Source: Polynucleobacter sp. UK-Mo-2m-Kol15
Lineage (GTDB): Bacteria > Pseudomonadota > Gammaproteobacteria > Burkholderiales > Burkholderiaceae
Assembly (NCBI RefSeq): GCF_018881505.1
Contig: NZ_JACVQC010000001.1
Coordinates: 1,657,927 to 1,721,926, forward strand
Length of the DNA stretch: 64,000 bases
Direction of reading: 5' to 3'
In this document: positions 24,595 through 33,622 of the stretch, in pieces
Numbering within the stretch: position 1 is the first letter of the stretch
Layout of the letters: every line of letters begins with the position of its first letter
Program-made: the position numbers and the translations under genes
The notes under the pieces: generated by a model
The model's database searches: none
What the model was told of the DNA's origin: nothing
The model's input: only the letters and a program-made list of their open reading frames with translations

Positions 24595-25458
24595 ATGTTT
24601 GTATTAATTGGCTACGGAATCGTTATCTTCTCCATTTTCGGCGGCTTTATTATGGCCGGCGGGCACATTGCTGCCCTTTTGCAGCCTATCGAATTGTTGA
24701 TGATTTTTGGTGGTGCCGCAGGCGCATTCTTGGTTGGTAATGATACTAAGACGATCCGCGCAACTATTAAAGCATTACCTAGCCTCTTACAAGGCTCGCA
24801 ATACTCTAAAAAGCTGTACATGGATTTGCTAGCAATGATGTTTGAAATCCTTACCAAAATCCGTAAAGATGGAATGATGTCAATTGAAAAGGATGTCGAG
24901 AATCCAGAAAACAGCGCAATCTTTGGAAAATATCCTAAGCTACTAAAAGATCACCATCTCATTGATTTTATTTGTGACTATCTTCGCCTGATGCTATCGG
25001 GAAACATGGATGCGTTTCAAATTGAAAACCTAATGGATAACGATATCGAAACGCACGATGCAGAATCTCATATCGTTTCCCACGCGATTGCGAAGATGGC
25101 TGATGGTATGCCCGCCTTCGGAATCGTAGCTGCAGTGATGGGCGTAGTACACACCATGGAATCTGTTGGCTCTGTTCCCCCAGCAGCCTTAGGAGCGCTG
25201 ATTGCACAAGCTCTTGTTGGCACCTTCCTCGGCATTCTGTTGGGCTATGGTTTTATTGGTCCACTAGCCTCTCTGCTTGAACAAAAGCATGCCGAATCTA
25301 GCAAGATGTTGCAGACTACTAAAGTCATCATGATTGCAAGTCTTAATGGATATGCACCAACCATTGCCGTTGAATTTGGTCGAAAAGTACTCTTCTCAAC
25401 AGAGCGACCTGGCTTTATTGAACTCGAAGACCATATTAAGGAAGCTAGAACCAAGTAA
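24595..25458 (+). CDS. motA: Flagellar motor stator protein MotA
   Basis: The 287-residue protein matches proton-type MotA. The N-terminal helices are FVLIGYGIVIFSIFGGFIMA and LLMIFGGAAGAFLVGN. A large cytoplasmic loop precedes two further helices (AFGIVAAVMGVVHTME, LVGTFLGILLGYGFIGP) with the conserved proline positions PAFG and PPAA. It forms an A5B2 stator with MotB. AAGGGACA provides a ribosome site. A TAAAGTGA sequence (24517-24524) about 70 bases upstream resembles a sigma28 -35, but its -10 is poor. motB follows 26 bases later. Confidence 0.97.
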   Translation: MFVLIGYGIVIFSIFGGFIMAGGHIAALLQPIELLMIFGGAAGAFLVGNDTKTIRATIKALPSLLQGSQYSKKLYMDLLAMMFEILTKIRKDGMMSIEKDVENPENSAIFGKYPKLLKDHHLIDFICDYLRLMLSGNMDAFQIENLMDNDIETHDAESHIVSHAIAKMADGMPAFGIVAAVMGVVHTMESVGSVPPAALGALIAQALVGTFLGILLGYGFIGPLASLLEQKHAESSKMLQTTKVIMIASLNGYAPTIAVEFGRKVLFSTERPGFIELEDHIKEARTK

Positions 25459-25484
25459 GTTCTTCAGAGCTGCTTGAGATAAAT

Positions 25485-26417
25485 ATGGCTGACGATAAAC
25501 CCCTCATTGTTGTAAAGAGAAAACGCAAGGTTGCCGGGGGAGCCCATGGTGGCGCCTGGAAAATTGCTTATGCTGACTTCGTAACGGCAATGATGGCGTT
25601 CTTTCTGCTGCTGTGGCTTCTATCTTCTAGCGTCTCCAAAAGAGATTTGGAAGGTATTTCAGGCTACTTTAAAACTCCTATTGAGAAAATCTTTGTCAGC
25701 GGCGAAAACAAATCAGGCACTAGCAGCGTAATACCGGGTGGAGGTCAAGATCTCACCAGAAAAGAAGGTGAAGTGCTCAAAGGCACGGATGAATTTCAGG
25801 TTAGACCATCCGATAAATCAAAGGGTCAGCAAAAATTACTGGATCAAGCAGGCCTGAATGCCCTCAAAGAAAAAATTGAGAAATCACTTCAAGAAAAGCC
25901 CCAGTTTAAAAATTACAAGAGTCAGGTGTTAATTGACATTACGGATCAAGGATTAAGAATCCAAATCGTGGATGACTTGAAAAGACCGATGTTCGCTCTT
26001 TCTAGCCCAGAATTAGAGCCATTTGCTAAAGCGATTATGCGGGCTATTGGCTCTTCGCTCAACGGAATTAGCAACAGAGTAAGTCTATCTGGCCATACTG
26101 ATGCCATTCCTTTTTCAGACGGCCCCGCCTCATACAGCAACTGGGAGCTATCCACGGATCGCGCCAATGCATCGCGTAGAGAATTGATTCAAGGAGGTAT
26201 GGATGAAGGCAAAGTGCTTGAGGTCGTAGGACTAGGGTCAGCCATTCTTTATGACAAAACCAATCCAATTAACCCGATTAATCGCAGAATTTCCATCATT
26301 ATTCTCAATAAAAAGACTCAAGATCGGATTGAAAAAAATGCCTCAGTTGTCGCAAACAACACTGAGGCCACCAAAGAGATCATTCAAGAGTCAGGGGCTA
26401 AGCAAACTAAGAAATAG
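25485..26417 (+). CDS. motB: Flagellar motor stator protein MotB
   Basis: The 310-residue protein has the basic N-terminus, then the plug and membrane helix AYADFVTAMMAFFLLLWLLS with the ion-binding aspartate (D31). A C-terminal OmpA-like peptidoglycan-binding domain includes NRVSLSGHTDAIPF and NWELSTDRANASRRELIQGG. It anchors the MotA ring to the cell wall. The start region MADDKPLIVVKRKRKV with HGGAWKIAYADF is typical of proton-type MotB. Together with MotCD downstream the cell has two stator sets. Confidence 0.96.
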   Translation: MADDKPLIVVKRKRKVAGGAHGGAWKIAYADFVTAMMAFFLLLWLLSSSVSKRDLEGISGYFKTPIEKIFVSGENKSGTSSVIPGGGQDLTRKEGEVLKGTDEFQVRPSDKSKGQQKLLDQAGLNALKEKIEKSLQEKPQFKNYKSQVLIDITDQGLRIQIVDDLKRPMFALSSPELEPFAKAIMRAIGSSLNGISNRVSLSGHTDAIPFSDGPASYSNWELSTDRANASRRELIQGGMDEGKVLEVVGLGSAILYDKTNPINPINRRISIIILNKKTQDRIEKNASVVANNTEATKEIIQESGAKQTKK

Positions 26418-26505
26418 ATCGGTTAACCAGCCTTATTTGGGGCTTTGATAGACCCCCGACTGAATTATCTTATCGAATATCCCTTTAAGATTGAGATAAG
26501 ACAGC

Positions 26506-28467
26506 ATGTCAAAAATTAAATTAAGCGCAAATACACCGCAATTTCCAAGTTTATTGACGGGGTTAGCTAATTTCTCATGGAATCTACCGAAGATTAAGTT
26601 ACCCACCCTGAGTGCTAAAGATAGCTACACAGGCATCGTGGGAATGGTGATTGCTGGGTACCTAGTACTGATGATCATCGGGGCATACGGTCTTTATGCC
26701 TATCAAAACCATGCCCAATCTTTGTATCAAAATCGACTCATGACCATCAAGGGTCTTGACGATACCAAGGAATTAGTTCAAAAAACTGATCTCATGATGA
26801 AGAGTGCCATTTATGAGACTTCAAAGGGAAAGCAAAAATCACTGGGTGCTATTGATGGTCTGATTGCTAGCAATATATCCAAATTAAGTGAGTTAAAAAA
26901 TGCAAACAACCCTTCTCTAAAAGGAATTCAAGAAAAAGAGGTTTTTGATGCCTTCACCAGCACGTATTCAGAATGGATCAATACAGACTTAAAGGGCACG
27001 GCGTCTGCAATCATTGGAAACAATATTGGGCTTGCAACACAGATCTACACTAATTCTGGTGACATGATTGCCATCCTAGATCAAAATGCAAAAGCCTTAA
27101 TTAAAATTCAATACGAAGAAGGTAGGAAAGAGGCTTCTCAAGGAAAGGGCTACTTATACTTTTTTATTTTCTTTGGAGCACTGATTAGCCTTTGCTCAAT
27201 CATTGCCATTAGCTACTTACTCACCAACTCAAAAAGAATGTTGGACCTCAATCTAGGGGCGGATCCAGAAAAATTACTTGAAGCAGCAGGACATGTCGCT
27301 AGCGGCAATTTAGACTTTCAGATCAATACGCGTGCAGGCGATCATAGTAGCGTACTGGCTGCCATTAAAGCAATCCAGGAAGAATTTAGATTACTGCTTC
27401 TAGATACTGAAATCTTAAATAAATCCATGTCTCAAGGTAAAAACTTAGGCAGAAGAAATATTGAGCAACACCAAGGTGAATTCCAACGCCTGGCACAGGA
27501 GCTCAATACCTCCATTGATTATTCACTGGGCTTTGGTCAAGAATCAGAGAAAAAATATAAGGAAATAGCGCGTTACTTTGCCAGCACAAACGAAGAGATT
27601 CAAGACCTTTTAAAAACAGTACAGAATAAGAACCTAAGCCAAAGGCTTGCCCTCAGTCCTGACAGTGAGAGTAACGCTCCTGCAGCCATTACTATCAATT
27701 ACATCTTGGACTTAGTTGAAGATGTTTTGACCAAGATCAGAAGCCAATCCAGTACGGCTGAAAGTGCTGGCGAAGATATCAAAACACTTCAGGAAAAATT
27801 ACGCGCGCTATCTGATGAGCAAAGATCGATAGTTGGGGATTCAAAGAATAGCCTCGATAAAGTCACGGCTTTAAATAAGACTAGCGCTAGATGCATCAAG
27901 TCAATCCAAAATCGAGCAACTGAGGCCTCAAAATCAATCCAGGCTATTTGCCTGAAAATGGATACCTTGCATACTAAGCAGCTCGCGGTATCCAATAAGA
28001 GCAATAAGGAAGTAAGTGTCATTTCTCCCCTCGACAATATTAGTTTTACCAGCTTGGATAGTGGCAATACTTCAATTATCAAAAAAGAGACTAAAAAGTC
28101 CCTAACAAAGGACGATATTGAGAATATTGATCAAATGACTGCAAGTCTGAAGCAAATTTTCGAAACTTTAGATGGCATTGCAAAAGATGGCTCCAAGGCC
28201 TTGCTCAACAACGCAGAGCAAAATAGTAATTTGTCAGCCAGTTACTCAGATCTCGTCAAAATTGATCACACCATTCAGAAAAGTGATCAATTTGCAGCAA
28301 TCTCTCAAAGCAATGAAATCCTCAATCTCAAGGCCCTGGCCTCTGGTTTTATTTTGAAAGAAGATGCTGAAAGAATAGAAAAGGAGAGGCTTGAAGCCGA
28401 AGCCAAGAGCGCCGAAAAGGAAGAGAATCCGAAGGCAAAAGTCGAGACAGACTGGGAACTTTTCTAA
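26506..28467 (+). CDS. Degenerate chemoreceptor (MCP-like) with C-terminal xWxxF pentapeptide
   Basis: The 653-residue protein has an N-terminal membrane helix (about 44-67), a four-helix-bundle-like sensor part and a second helix (YFFIFFGALISLCSIIAISY). A HAMP-like segment (LLEAAGHVASGNLDFQINT) and long coiled coils follow. The strongly conserved MCP hairpin tip is missing; only QFAAISQSNEILNLKALAS faintly recalls it. The last five residues are DWELF, fitting the xWxxF tether that binds CheR/CheB in Tar and Tsr (NWETF). It follows motAB in the same direction. It probably signals, or once signalled, to chemotaxis methylation enzymes, but an intact CheA/CheW contact is doubtful. No che gene is in the window. 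Confidence 0.7.
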   Translation: MSKIKLSANTPQFPSLLTGLANFSWNLPKIKLPTLSAKDSYTGIVGMVIAGYLVLMIIGAYGLYAYQNHAQSLYQNRLMTIKGLDDTKELVQKTDLMMKSAIYETSKGKQKSLGAIDGLIASNISKLSELKNANNPSLKGIQEKEVFDAFTSTYSEWINTDLKGTASAIIGNNIGLATQIYTNSGDMIAILDQNAKALIKIQYEEGRKEASQGKGYLYFFIFFGALISLCSIIAISYLLTNSKRMLDLNLGADPEKLLEAAGHVASGNLDFQINTRAGDHSSVLAAIKAIQEEFRLLLLDTEILNKSMSQGKNLGRRNIEQHQGEFQRLAQELNTSIDYSLGFGQESEKKYKEIARYFASTNEEIQDLLKTVQNKNLSQRLALSPDSESNAPAAITINYILDLVEDVLTKIRSQSSTAESAGEDIKTLQEKLRALSDEQRSIVGDSKNSLDKVTALNKTSARCIKSIQNRATEASKSIQAICLKMDTLHTKQLAVSNKSNKEVSVISPLDNISFTSLDSGNTSIIKKETKKSLTKDDIENIDQMTASLKQIFETLDGIAKDGSKALLNNAEQNSNLSASYSDLVKIDHTIQKSDQFAAISQSNEILNLKALASGFILKEDAERIEKERLEAEAKSAEKEENPKAKVETDWELF

Positions 28468-28480
28468 ACCTCAAAAAGTA

Positions 28481-28505
28481 AGCTCACAAGGATGAATAGT
28501 GAGCT
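28481..28505. promoter_or_regulatory. 7-bp inverted repeat upstream of flhB operon
   Basis: AGCTCAC (28481-28487) and GTGAGCT (28499-28505) are separated by 11 bases. It lies just after the receptor gene and 84 bases before flhB. A second imperfect repeat, AAGGGA/TCCCTT (28545-28569), follows. Either may be an activator site such as for FlhDC, but neither matches the enterobacterial FlhDC box. Confidence 0.35.
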
Positions 28506-28589
28506 ATTTACCCCCCTATTCTCGAGATTCAGACCGCTGGCGTTAAGGGAAAATAAGTCATTATCCCTTTAAATGTTTTGAGGTAGCCG

Positions 28590-29774
28590 GTGGCGAATGA
28601 TAGCGATCTAGAAAAAACGGAAACGGCCTCGGGTTCTCGAATACAGAAAGCCTACGAGGATGGTGATGTTCCGCGCTCTAAAGAACTCTCTACAGCAGCT
28701 ACATTGATTGTTGCCGGTGCTTGCCTATGGGGAATGGGTGGTTTTTTAGAAGATGCTTTAAAAAGTCTGATGATCAGCGGTATGAAATTCGACAGTAAAG
28801 TCGCTATGGATCCCGTCAGCGCTATGAGCAAAATCTACGAACAGATCGGCGACCTCGTGATTGTCTTTATTCCGATCTTTACTTTTATTCTATTGGCTGA
28901 AATCCTTTCCCCAATTGGTATTGGCGGATGGAATATGAGTACAAAAATGCTCGCACCCAATATTCAAAAACTCAATCCGATTACTGGATTTGGCAATATC
29001 TTTAACAAGAACTCCTGGGTTGAGTTACTGAAATCCATTTGTAAGGTTGGATTAATCGCAATCATTTCTTATTTGGCAATTAGCTACTCATTGCCTGATT
29101 TAATGAAATTGCCTTTATTACCGATTGAAACTGGCCTTAGCAATACAGTCAACTTTCTCATTGTTACCTTCTTCCTCATTCTGATTGGTTATCTCGTCAT
29201 TGTTGCAATTGATGTGCCCTATCAGCTACATCGTTATGCAGAAAAGCTCAAAATGAGCGTGCAGGAAGTTCGCGAAGAAATGCGGGATAGCAATGGTAGC
29301 CCCGAAATTAAAGCAAAAATTAGACAGCAACAAATTGCCATGTCTAGACGCAGGATGATGTCGCAGATTCAAAATGCTGATGTCGTGATTACCAATCCAA
29401 CCCACTATGCTGTAGCAGTGAAATATGACTCTGAAGTCATGGGCGCACCAAGAATACTGGCAAAAGGAAGTGATGCTGTGGCCTTAAGAATTCGAGAAAT
29501 CGCTAATGAACATCAAATTTTGATGGTGGAGTCTCCCAAACTGGCGCGAGCGCTATATGCCCATACTGAAGTTGAGCAAGAAATCCCTGAGGCGCTCTAC
29601 TTAGCTGTCGCAGAGATATTAGCCTACGTATTCCAGGTGAAAAGCTTTAATGGGCGTGATGGAGAATACCCAACCATGCCTCAATCAATTGAAGTGCCTG
29701 ATGAGCTAGACCCTCACATCACCGATCCAAGACTAACTCTTGATATCAATAGTAGAACGGCACTTACCCAATGA
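28590..29774 (+). CDS. flhB: Flagellar export gate protein FlhB
   Basis: The 394-residue protein starts at GTG (28590) after AGGTAG. It has the EKTETASGSRIQKAYEDGDV entry, four membrane helices (about residues 35-215) and the autocleavage site NPTH at 269-272 within VVITNPTHYAVAVKYD. FlhB switches export specificity from hook to filament after self-cleavage. The C-terminus extends past the usual domain with a proline-rich tail. The stop overlaps flhA by four bases. It begins an operon running through motD. Confidence 0.97.
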   Translation: MANDSDLEKTETASGSRIQKAYEDGDVPRSKELSTAATLIVAGACLWGMGGFLEDALKSLMISGMKFDSKVAMDPVSAMSKIYEQIGDLVIVFIPIFTFILLAEILSPIGIGGWNMSTKMLAPNIQKLNPITGFGNIFNKNSWVELLKSICKVGLIAIISYLAISYSLPDLMKLPLLPIETGLSNTVNFLIVTFFLILIGYLVIVAIDVPYQLHRYAEKLKMSVQEVREEMRDSNGSPEIKAKIRQQQIAMSRRRMMSQIQNADVVITNPTHYAVAVKYDSEVMGAPRILAKGSDAVALRIREIANEHQILMVESPKLARALYAHTEVEQEIPEALYLAVAEILAYVFQVKSFNGRDGEYPTMPQSIEVPDELDPHITDPRLTLDINSRTALTQ

Positions 29775-31849
29775 ACTTGAATCAATTTCTCAGTAACTTA
29801 AAGGATCTGAACTCTAAAGCGGTAGCGGGTCCGATCTTCATCATCCTCATGTTAGGAATGATGATTCTTCCCTTGCCAGCGATTGCTTTGGACTTATTGT
29901 TTACATTCAATATTGCGCTCTCGATATTGGTGATCTTAATTGCATTGCAAACAACCAAGCCTCTAGACTTCTTAGCATTTCCAACTGTACTGCTTGTCAC
30001 TACAATGCTGCGCCTCTCCCTGAACGTTGCATCAACCCGTTTAGTTCTAACCGAAGGACATACCGGACCAGATGCTGCCGGAAAGGTGATTGAGGCCTTT
30101 GGCCACTTCTTAATCGGCGGAAATTACGCAGTTGGTATCGTTGTATTTATCATTCTGACCATCATCAATTTCACGGTGGTTACCAAGGGTGCGGGACGCA
30201 TTGCTGAAGTTGGCGCAAGATTTACCTTAGATGCGATGCCTGGAAAACAAATGGCTATCGATGCAGACCTCAATTCTGGACTCATCAGCCAAGAAGATGC
30301 TCGCAAGCGACGAGAGGCAATTGCTCAGGAAGCCGAATTTTATGGCGCAATGGATGGTGCTAGTAAATACGTCAGGGGCGATGCGATAGCTGGCATATTG
30401 GTCATTATTATTAATATCTTAGGCGGTCTTGTTGTAGGCATGATTCAGCATGATTTACCGCTAGCAACTGCTGCCAAGAACTACACCTTACTGACCATTG
30501 GTGATGGTCTGGTAGCGCAAATCCCCTCGCTCATTATCTCAGTTGCAGCAGGTATCGTAATCTCGCGAGTTGCAAACCACCAGGATCTGGGAACACAGCT
30601 AACTAAGCAGCTGTTTACCAATCCTAAGGTGCTGGAAATTACGGGAATCATTATGGCTGGAATGGGCTTAATTCCAGGGATGCCACACATCGCCTTTCTC
30701 CTGTCTGGTGCGGGTTTATGGGGCATTGCATATTCAGTCAAGAAAACCAGTAAAAAAGTGGAAGAGAGTGAAGCTAAGCTGAAAGAGGACACTGGCAAGG
30801 AAAATTTGGAAGCCAGCTGGGGAGATGTCATTCCAGTAGATGCGCTTGGGCTTGAGGTCGGATTTAGATTAGTGCCATTGGTTGATATGAATCAAGGCGG
30901 AGAACTGATTAAGAGAATTAAAGCCTTAAGAAAGAAATTTGCTCAAGAGGTCGGATTCTTAACGCCGGCAGTTCATATTTGTGACAACCTAGAACTAAAA
31001 CCTTCCGAGTACCTCATCAAACTGAGAGGCGTACAAATTGCTAGTGGCGAATCTCACATTGGTCAATATCTAGCTATTAATCCTGGCAACATTACAGCAG
31101 AAATTCCTGGCGCAATATCTACTGACCCAGCATTTGGCTTGCCAGCAGTATGGATTGAGCATGCCCAGAAAGAAGAAGCACAAAGTTATGGTTACACAGT
31201 GGTAGATCCAAGCACAGTAATTGCAACCCATCTAAACCACATGATTGGGCTGCATGCAAGTGAATTGCTTGGGCATATGGAAGTCCAACAACTGATGTCT
31301 TTACTCAGCAAGGACTCTCCAAGATTGGTTGAAGAATTAGTACCAAAACTACTCTCAGTCTCTACAGTACAAAAAGTACTCCAAAACCTACTAAGTGAGG
31401 GTGTTGCCATTCGGGATATGCAGACTATTATGGAAACCTTGCTTGAAAACTCAAAACAGACGCAAGATGCTGCTGAGTTAACCAGCAAAGTAAGAATTAA
31501 ATTGGGAAGAGCTATCACGCAGCAATTGTTCCCAAACACCAATGAACTCAATGTGATTTCTTTGGATAATAATTTAGAGCGAATCCTCATGCAGGCAATC
31601 AACACCCAAACTAATGGAAGTTCAATTGAACCGGGTATTGCTCAAACATTGGCAAATGAGGCGAGCGCAGCAGCCAAAAAACAAGAGCAAATGGGTTTTT
31701 CACCTGTATTGCTTGTACCAGCCTCTTTACGCCTGACCTTAGCAAAATTTTTAAGACGATTTACACCGAATCTGCGGGTTTTATCCCATGAGGAACTTCC
31801 AGAATCAAAAGTAGTAAAAGTCAATAATTTAATTGGAGAGATAGCATGA
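29771..31849 (+). CDS. flhA: Flagellar export apparatus protein FlhA
   Basis: This 692-residue FHIPEP-family protein has about eight membrane helices in the first 330 residues (PIFIILMLGMMILPLPAIAL, then LDLLFTFNIALSILVILIAL). The conserved cytoplasmic stretch GRIAEVGARFTLDAMPGKQM continues DADLNSGLI. The C-terminal domain docks export chaperones and ends with the PVLLVPASLRLTLAKFLRRF segment. It forms the nonameric export ring. It is coupled by four-base overlaps to flhB and flhF. Confidence 0.98.
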   Translation: MNLNQFLSNLKDLNSKAVAGPIFIILMLGMMILPLPAIALDLLFTFNIALSILVILIALQTTKPLDFLAFPTVLLVTTMLRLSLNVASTRLVLTEGHTGPDAAGKVIEAFGHFLIGGNYAVGIVVFIILTIINFTVVTKGAGRIAEVGARFTLDAMPGKQMAIDADLNSGLISQEDARKRREAIAQEAEFYGAMDGASKYVRGDAIAGILVIIINILGGLVVGMIQHDLPLATAAKNYTLLTIGDGLVAQIPSLIISVAAGIVISRVANHQDLGTQLTKQLFTNPKVLEITGIIMAGMGLIPGMPHIAFLLSGAGLWGIAYSVKKTSKKVEESEAKLKEDTGKENLEASWGDVIPVDALGLEVGFRLVPLVDMNQGGELIKRIKALRKKFAQEVGFLTPAVHICDNLELKPSEYLIKLRGVQIASGESHIGQYLAINPGNITAEIPGAISTDPAFGLPAVWIEHAQKEEAQSYGYTVVDPSTVIATHLNHMIGLHASELLGHMEVQQLMSLLSKDSPRLVEELVPKLLSVSTVQKVLQNLLSEGVAIRDMQTIMETLLENSKQTQDAAELTSKVRIKLGRAITQQLFPNTNELNVISLDNNLERILMQAINTQTNGSSIEPGIAQTLANEASAAAKKQEQMGFSPVLLVPASLRLTLAKFLRRFTPNLRVLSHEELPESKVVKVNNLIGEIA

Positions 31850-33138
31850 GCTCAAAACGATTTGTAGCAAAAACAGCACGCGAAGTCATGACGCAAGTTC
31901 GTAATGAGCTTGGCCCTGATGCGACCATTCTTAGCCATAGAGAAATTAATGGCTGGCATGAAATTACAGCGACACAGCCCCAAAAGTCAGCGCCACAAAA
32001 TATCGCCAAAGAACCGATTGCTAACGACAAGCAAATTTTAGCTAAAAGAGCGCAAGAAATGCTGGCTCTCTTTAATAGCAAGCAGGATGCAAGGGAAGCC
32101 AAAACTACTGCAGCGCAGCAGGCACCAGATGCTGCAGTCAAAAAAGAAGTAGATCAAAATTCTTTAGAAGCCCTACTTTCCGAAGTTCGTGAAATGAAAG
32201 TCAGCCTTCAATCGCAATTGGATGATATCTCTTGGGGTGCAACATCACCCCACAATCAAACCAAGAATATGTTGATTAGCAATTTTATTAACTTGGGCTT
32301 CAATCAAGATCTCATTAAACGCGTCATTAAAAAATTACCCATGGATCTAGGCTACGAAGATGCCCTCTTTTGGACGAGAGATTTATTAAGTAAGAACATT
32401 AAATCTACTGAAGATGAAGCTGAAATTCTGGAAGGTACAGGAATTTATGCGCTACTTGGCCCTACTGGCGTAGGAAAAACTACAACAATCGCTAAGATCG
32501 CGGCTCGTTACGCCCTGAAAAATGGTAACGCTAGTGTTGGACTCATTTCAACAGATACCTATCGCATCGGCGGCAATGAACAACTCCGAATTTATGCCAA
32601 GATTATGGGTGTTGAGATGCTTGTGGCAAAAAATATTGAAGAATTAGATGCTGCCACTAAAAAACTGTCAGATAAAAAAATAATCCTCATTGATATGGCT
32701 GGATTAAGCCATAAAGATCCTATGGTAGAGACTCAGTTACAGCTGTTGTCTGATGCTAAGGCTTCGATCAAAAAGGTTTTATGTTTGAATGCTAACAATA
32801 CAACTGATGGATTAAATGCAGTTACTATGGCTTATGCAAAAAAAGGTTTAGAAGCTTGCATCATTACAAAGTCTGATGAGGCAATGACACTAGGCTCTGC
32901 TTTGAATGTAGTCATGAAAAATAAACTCAAAGTACTTTATTTAACTAATGGTCAAAGAGTTCCAGAAGATATTTGCCTGCTAAATAAAAACTATGAATTA
33001 GAGATGATGCTGTTAAATCAGACTAGTAATGAAGCTTTAGAGGCTGATTCTGGCGAAGAATCTACTTTAGAAAACCTCAAGCAAATGAAGTCTAGTCCAA
33101 AAAAGACCAGCAAGAGAGCGGCTCAATTTAATGCATAA
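31846..33138 (+). CDS. flhF: Flagellar SRP-like GTPase FlhF
   Basis: The 430-residue protein has the FlhF N-terminal motif KRFVAKTAREVMTQVRNELG with GPDATILSHRE, a variable linker, and an NG GTPase domain with P-loop YALLGPTGVGKTTTIAKIAA, LISTDTYRIGGNEQLRIYAK and ITKSDEAMTLGS. The G3 site reads LIDMAGLSH instead of the common DTAG. FlhF sets the site and number of polar flagella and is activated by FlhG. Finding it beside FlhDC combines polar-placement and master-regulator logic. The gene overlaps the truncated FlhG-like gene by eight bases. Confidence 0.96.
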   Translation: MSSKRFVAKTAREVMTQVRNELGPDATILSHREINGWHEITATQPQKSAPQNIAKEPIANDKQILAKRAQEMLALFNSKQDAREAKTTAAQQAPDAAVKKEVDQNSLEALLSEVREMKVSLQSQLDDISWGATSPHNQTKNMLISNFINLGFNQDLIKRVIKKLPMDLGYEDALFWTRDLLSKNIKSTEDEAEILEGTGIYALLGPTGVGKTTTIAKIAARYALKNGNASVGLISTDTYRIGGNEQLRIYAKIMGVEMLVAKNIEELDAATKKLSDKKIILIDMAGLSHKDPMVETQLQLLSDAKASIKKVLCLNANNTTDGLNAVTMAYAKKGLEACIITKSDEAMTLGSALNVVMKNKLKVLYLTNGQRVPEDICLLNKNYELEMMLLNQTSNEALEADSGEESTLENLKQMKSSPKKTSKRAAQFNA

Positions 33139-33607
33139 AGTTGTTCATGACCAAGCTTCAGGCCTCAGAAATTTGATGTGCCTTGGCCAGCCCATGGATT
33201 CCAAGACTGAGCCCAGTCTGGAGGATTTGCATCGTCAAATTGATGGATTAGGCTTTATGAGCTTTGAAGCCAAATTAGACCTACTCAATATCCCGATGAT
33301 TAGCTTGCTAGATAGCAAGCCACAAAGAGCTCCTTTAGACATACTGAATGCCAACAGAATTGTGCTTCACATTAACCAATCCTCAGAATCGATTAAGGCT
33401 GCCTACGCAATAGTGAAACTGTTAAGCAAAAGCCTGGAAGACCGTGAACTTGGCTTTCTGATACAGGCAAGCTCTGAAACTAAATCAAAGATCATATTTC
33501 ATAATATAAAAATGGCTGCAAATGCCTTTGATCATATCCATTCCACCTATCTGGGTTGCCTAGTTACTGGCAATACTTATATCAGCGCTCATAATAGCGA
33601 TATATAA
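33131..33607 (+). CDS. Truncated FlhG/FleN-like protein lacking the P-loop
   Basis: The 158-residue product occupies the flhG position. It begins MHKVVHDQASGLRNLM, which contains the FlhG N-terminal DQAxxLR motif (residues 7-13) known to stimulate FlhF GTPase. Residues about 73-145 (NANRIVLHINQSSESIKAAY, then AIVKLLSKSL and AFDHIHSTYLGCLV) align by eye with the C-terminal MinD-like half of FlhG/FleN. The Walker A GKGGVGKT and the switch regions are absent, and length is about half the usual 270-300. There is no frameshift signature, so it reads as an intact shortened protein. It may regulate FlhF without ATPase cycling. Confidence 0.72.
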   Translation: MHKVVHDQASGLRNLMCLGQPMDSKTEPSLEDLHRQIDGLGFMSFEAKLDLLNIPMISLLDSKPQRAPLDILNANRIVLHINQSSESIKAAYAIVKLLSKSLEDRELGFLIQASSETKSKIIFHNIKMAANAFDHIHSTYLGCLVTGNTYISAHNSDI

Positions 33608-33622
33608 ATCGAGATAAGTCAT

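Noticed and set aside
26437..26456. GGGG/CCCC hairpin after motB as a terminator
   Set aside because: Only four base pairs, a ten-base loop and no T run.
30481..30831. 116-codon minus-strand frame in flhA
   Set aside because: Antisense shadow of a strongly conserved coding region.
31192..31605. 137-codon open frame on the minus strand within flhA
   Set aside because: Lies wholly inside a firmly identified gene on the opposite strand; its Ser/Cys-rich product resembles no protein family and is a codon-bias shadow.
33131..33607. Frameshifted flhG pseudogene
   Set aside because: No remnant of the GKGGVGKT P-loop is found in other frames nearby, the frame is intact from an overlapping start to a single stop, and both ends match FlhG, so it reads as a shortened gene.
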